Below are positions 60,801-64,000 of a stretch of 64,000 bases of DNA, in pieces. How positions within the stretch are numbered: the first letter of the stretch is position 1; each line of letters begins with the position of its first letter. The stretch is from Juglans regia (taxonomy: Eukaryota; Streptophyta; Magnoliopsida; Fagales; Juglandaceae). The position numbers and the translations under genes were made by a program. The notes under the pieces were generated by a model. The model did no database searches. It was given only the letters and a program-made list of their open reading frames with translations, and was not told where the DNA came from. The stretch lies in the NCBI RefSeq assembly GCF_001411555.2, contig NC_049909.1:15806686-15870685 (forward strand), in the 5' to 3' direction.

Positions 60801-61291
60801 AGACACAGACAATTTTGCCGACCATCATGCATTGCGGTGATGACGCTAATTAAGGAAGGCGATCTGCAGGGAATTAAGGTATCCCCCCTGAGGATATGCT
60901 TTTTTTTTTTCTCCGCCACTTGCTCTTAGTCTATCTCCAACTTGATTAGATCAACCCATAAATATATATAATTATATATATATATAATTATTTGGAAATT
61001 ACTTTTAAGAAGTGGGTATTTCGTGAGCATGTTCTTGATCAATCTAAGCGCATTACAAGGGATCGAGATAGAGTGATTTTCCACATACTTCTAACTTCTA
61101 AGGTTTTATTTTTGCATTGTTTATTATGTCAAGAACTCATTATGTTTTGTTTATTATTTGAAGATTGAAGAGATTTAAATGAATGAAGTAGTGTTAGATT
61201 GGCGCAAATTAACGATGACAGACTACAAGAAGTTAAGAATAAAACATAAAAAATAATACTGGGAGTGATGGGAGAGAGATGATGGACATAC
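57870..61291. other. GT8 promoter region and spacer to the exon-1 duplicate
   Basis: 57870-58100 is GC-richer and should hold the promoter of the GT8 gene. 58140-59560 is AT-rich, with a MITE-like palindromic stretch at about 59220-59345. 59798-59820 is a short TA run. 59960-60300 is a CT-rich, GC-richer patch whose ORF (59968-60264) shows no known domain. No copies of GT8 exons 2-5 were found between here and 61291. Confidence 0.5.
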
Positions 61292-61602
61292 AGAGCTTGG
61301 ACCCATCGGAGAGGCACGTCCATGGAGGCAATGACGACGCGATCAGCATCTACGCGGAGCCTGGCGAGGGATTTGACCATAACTCGGATAGCCACGTAGA
61401 ATTCGTAGTCCCTCGGCGTCCCCATGTACATCATCGTCGCGTACGCGTTCCTCTGCGCCGCCGCCGGCTGCGATACTACTACTGCCCCTTTCGTCTCTCC
61501 TCCATATGCCGCAGACGTCGTTCCATATGCCGCAGCTAAAATGATCAGCAAGTACAAGAATCTCGAAAACCCAGAAGTCTTTCGCTGCTCTTTCCAGCCC
61601 AT
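61292..61602 (-). CDS. Orphan GT8 first exon (IPUT1/PGSIP6-like), duplicate or alternative exon 1
   Basis: The minus-strand frame starts MGWKEQRKTSGFSRFLYLLI, with a hydrophobic leader, then RNAYATMMYMGTPRDYEFYV and VIASMDVPLRWVQAL. It ends at a GT donor (GTATGT at 61291) in exactly the same phase (2) as exon 1 at 57863-57598. DNA similarity to that exon is obvious over about 170 bp. It has no stop or frameshift. No exon 2-5 copies follow within 3.4 kb, until the intact gene's own exon 1. It is either a tandem duplicate that lost its rest, or an alternative first exon that could splice to exon 2 at 56537. Confidence 0.7.
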
Positions 61603-61684
61603 TCGATCGTGCGTGCGTCCTGATCGTTGTTTCTTTTTCTGTTTCGTTTCTTGCTTGTTTTTTCAAAAAGCTGATCGATCTCCC

Positions 61685-61712
61685 TCCGTGCTAGAATATA
61701 TATAATATTGTA
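61685..61712 (-). promoter_or_regulatory. TATA-like element upstream of the orphan GT8 exon
   Basis: On the minus strand ATATTATATATATTCTAG lies about 90-110 bp before the ATG at 61602, a normal TATA-to-ATG distance. This suggests the promoter of the orphan exon was duplicated or kept with it. Confidence 0.45.
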
Positions 61713-64000
61713 TGTACCTCGTAGAAGCTAGCTAGGACCCAGTATCGATCTCTGTCTTCTAACCTGTCGCTTAGTATATGCTATACTTTTCTTAGATTCA
61801 ATGGAGCTGTACAGATAGAGAGACGCGCAGAGTGAGAGGGAGGGAGAAAAGGAGAGAAAGAGAAAGAAATTGATGGGTTTCTGAACAAAGGGTAGCGTCG
61901 AAGAAGAGCCTGAAGAAATAAAAGAGGATAAATAAGGAGACGTTCTTCTTTAGGCGTGTAAAGTGTTTTATGTTTGCGGCAAATCTGAGGATGCCAAGAC
62001 ATCACTTTAAAATCTCAGCCAAGTTAAAACAGACATTTTTTTTACTGTTGTGGCCTCAAGTGTTGTTTTGCCATACGTACGGCCGTGAGCTGATTCCTTC
62101 GGCATGTTTCGATGGTTGGTATTATATATATCATAATTTTAAATAATTTAAGTGAAAATATTCTATTAAATTTTGAAAAATAAAAAATAAAAAATTGAAT
62201 AAAAAAATTATAAAATTAATAAATTTTAAAATATTTTTAAAATATTATTTTTCTTTTGTAATTTGTAAAAGTTGTATTAATTTTTTTAATTTTTTAGAAG
62301 TTGTATTGATTTTTATGTTTGAATAATAATGAAGTAATTACTAGAAGAAAAATTTAAAAATCTTAAATTGAAAAAGATTTTATAATTAAGTGACGTTTGA
62401 AAACAACAATTATAAAATTTTTAAGAAATTTTGAGAATATTTTAAAATTCTTGTAGTCTTCTAACATGTCCTAATGGAATGAAGATTTTCTATACTGATG
62501 CGTGTAGAGTAATACTAGATACAATCATATTTTATACAAGTCTCGTGTATTTTTATATAAAAAAATTTGGATTCATCATTAAAAAAATAATTTTTTAAAG
62601 TAAATTTTATATTTATCTAATTGTTTTTAAAAAAGAATGTATTATATAAACTTGTTTGCCTTATATTTCAAATATCATTTATATAGCAAGAATTTGCCTA
62701 AATATTATGATTTGAAGTGGGAAAATAATAAACATACATATTTTTTACAATACTTGTAACGTTACTTTATAAAAATATCTTTATTTTTAAACATGTGTTC
62801 TTATTATTAACGGTAAAAGTATTTCGGTCAGTAACGCCGGCTGTATAAATATCTCAGTAATCTCATAGTCCTTGAGATCCTTAGAAGATTTTTCTTTGGA
62901 GTATGGAGCTAGCACTGGTTTTCTCGTTTATAAAGGTTACTTGACCTCTTCTATTTTTTTTTACTTTTCAATAATATTACTTAAAAGCTAAGTTTGAATT
63001 TTCCTTTCTAGTTATCACTTTTTATGTTAGGTGATCATGTGGAAGACTTGCATATAATCAATAACGTAGTGACTATGTCAATAAATGGACAAATAAATAA
63101 ATTAGGAAAGGATCTTTATATCGTATACTTATTTTAAAAAAATAAATAAATTTGAGATTTATATAAAATAAGAAATTAATTTTTAATAATGAGCTTAATT
63201 TTTTTAAAAAATTAACGTTAGATACTGTCTTAGAGTTAATTTTTTCATATAAATTTTAAATTTTTTATTTTTTTAAAAATAAGTATACGAGACTTACATA
63301 TTTTAAAACTGTATAAATCAGATTCCTTATTTTAAAAATAATACGAAAAATTTATACACAATATAATTATATATCTATACTAGCATTACTCAAATAAAGT
63401 TTTCCTTTTTATTTTCCTTGTTGAACATAATACTTCTCTCTCACCTTCCTATTTGAGAGTAACTAGTGATTGGTGTGAGGAGATGGTTATCAACTTATCA
63501 TCTCCTTCTCCATTTTCATAAGATTTGTGTTCCATTGACTATTCGCAGGCTCTTTGTTTAAAGAAAAAAAAAAAAAAGAGAGTATTCGCAGGCTGTCTCT
63601 CTTATGATTGGACATGATATTCTTCTTTCAATATCATAAGAAATCACGCGGACATTTTCTTTTTTGGGTTCCAACTCGATCTGACCAGTTGGGGTAGAAG
63701 ACTTGGTCAATTATATGAATATCTTAACAACTTTCAGTGTATTTTCTAAGATGGATGTAGGATTAATATTGGAATTAATGTACTAAAGATGTTTATTAAT
63801 ACATCATATCCTAATCATATATGAACCATATATATATATATGCATGTACAGATGGCAAAATTAAAGACGATCCTGCATTAATATCGAGTAAGCATAAGGT
63901 AATTAATTTGAATAAAATGGAGGAGGAAATATATATTCCATATGGTACGGCTTTTGCTGTCCAAATCACTGGCTGCTGGATCGTGAGCATCACCAAAATC
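61713..64000. other. AT-rich intergenic stretch to the window end
   Basis: A purine-rich segment lies at 61815-61880. A MITE of the 12618-12792 family lies at about 62510-62690, with similar material at 63110-63380. A short A-rich insertion flanked by TATTCGCAGGCT repeats lies at 63540-63594. The reverse ORFs at 62005-61781 and 63996-63811 have no recognisable domain. No gene is called. Confidence 0.5.
63540..63594 (+). mobile_element. Short A-rich insertion with 12-bp target duplication
   Basis: TATTCGCAGGCT occurs at 63540-63551 and 63583-63594. Between them are 31 nt: CTTTGTTTAAAG, then A's, then GAGAG. It resembles the end of a poly(A) retro-insertion but lacks the TTACYTATC core of the LINE family seen in SEC16 and PEX19. 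Confidence 0.5.

Noticed and set aside
1..64000. tRNA, rRNA or organelle-derived genes
   Set aside because: Scanning by eye found no cloverleaf or conserved rRNA stretch; absence cannot be proven without tRNAscan or covariance searches.

Overview
The window reads as nuclear DNA of a woody eudicot. It is AT-rich, has small genes with GT-AG introns, and is full of Ty1-copia, L1-type LINE and MITE sequence. Repeat style and protein similarity fit a Fagales tree (walnut/hickory type), but that is an inference from general knowledge, not a database match. No prokaryotic, organellar or viral gene block was seen.

Four protein-coding loci can be supported: (1) an intronless three-finger C2H2 repressor of the ZAT1/ZAT4/ZAT9 class (14918-15889, +); (2) a 13-exon SEC16 gene for ER exit sites (37788-46948, +; about 1374 aa); (3) a 5-exon PEX19 gene for peroxisomal membrane protein import, ending in a CaaX box (48823-53147, +; 247 aa); (4) a 5-exon GT8 glycosyltransferase of the IPUT1/PGSIP6 type (57863-54911, -; 471 aa), with a second copy of its first exon 3.4 kb upstream (61602-61292, -). 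Every splice junction listed was checked for GT-AG and for reading phase. PEX19 and the GT8 gene are convergent. The four genes share no evident pathway beyond general endomembrane and organelle upkeep (SEC16, PEX19 and Golgi sphingolipid glycosylation).

Layout: 1-14480 is a decayed array of a non-coding unit of about 3-5 kb, with three copies plus the tail of a fourth, interrupted by LINE pieces, MITEs and a poly(A)-tailed retro-insertion. 14600-16000 is the zinc-finger gene. 16000-24200 is AT-rich intergenic DNA with MITEs and a LINE RNase H relic. 24203-30747 is a complete but dead Ty1-copia element on the minus strand with two LTRs and an 8-bp-TSD MITE nested inside. 30750-36725 holds a possible LTR carrying a second MITE of that family, then a MITE split by a 2.7 kb LINE. 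37000-53300 holds SEC16 and PEX19, each with LINE material in its longest intron. 54900-61700 is the GT8 locus and its exon-1 duplicate. 61700-64000 is AT-rich intergenic DNA.

The most unusual signal is a set of extremely short LINE insertions in and beside SEC16 and PEX19. Inserts of 18-23 nt look like little more than the LINE 3' tail (core TTACYTATC followed by A's) yet are flanked by 13-19 bp target-site duplications. A 93-bp case and longer 5'-truncated copies of what looks like the same LINE family lie nearby. Also notable are a hAT-like MITE family with CCGGTCCGG-rich ends and 8-bp TSDs, and the orphan GT8 first exon, which could be an alternative first exon. No new defence or biosynthetic system was found.
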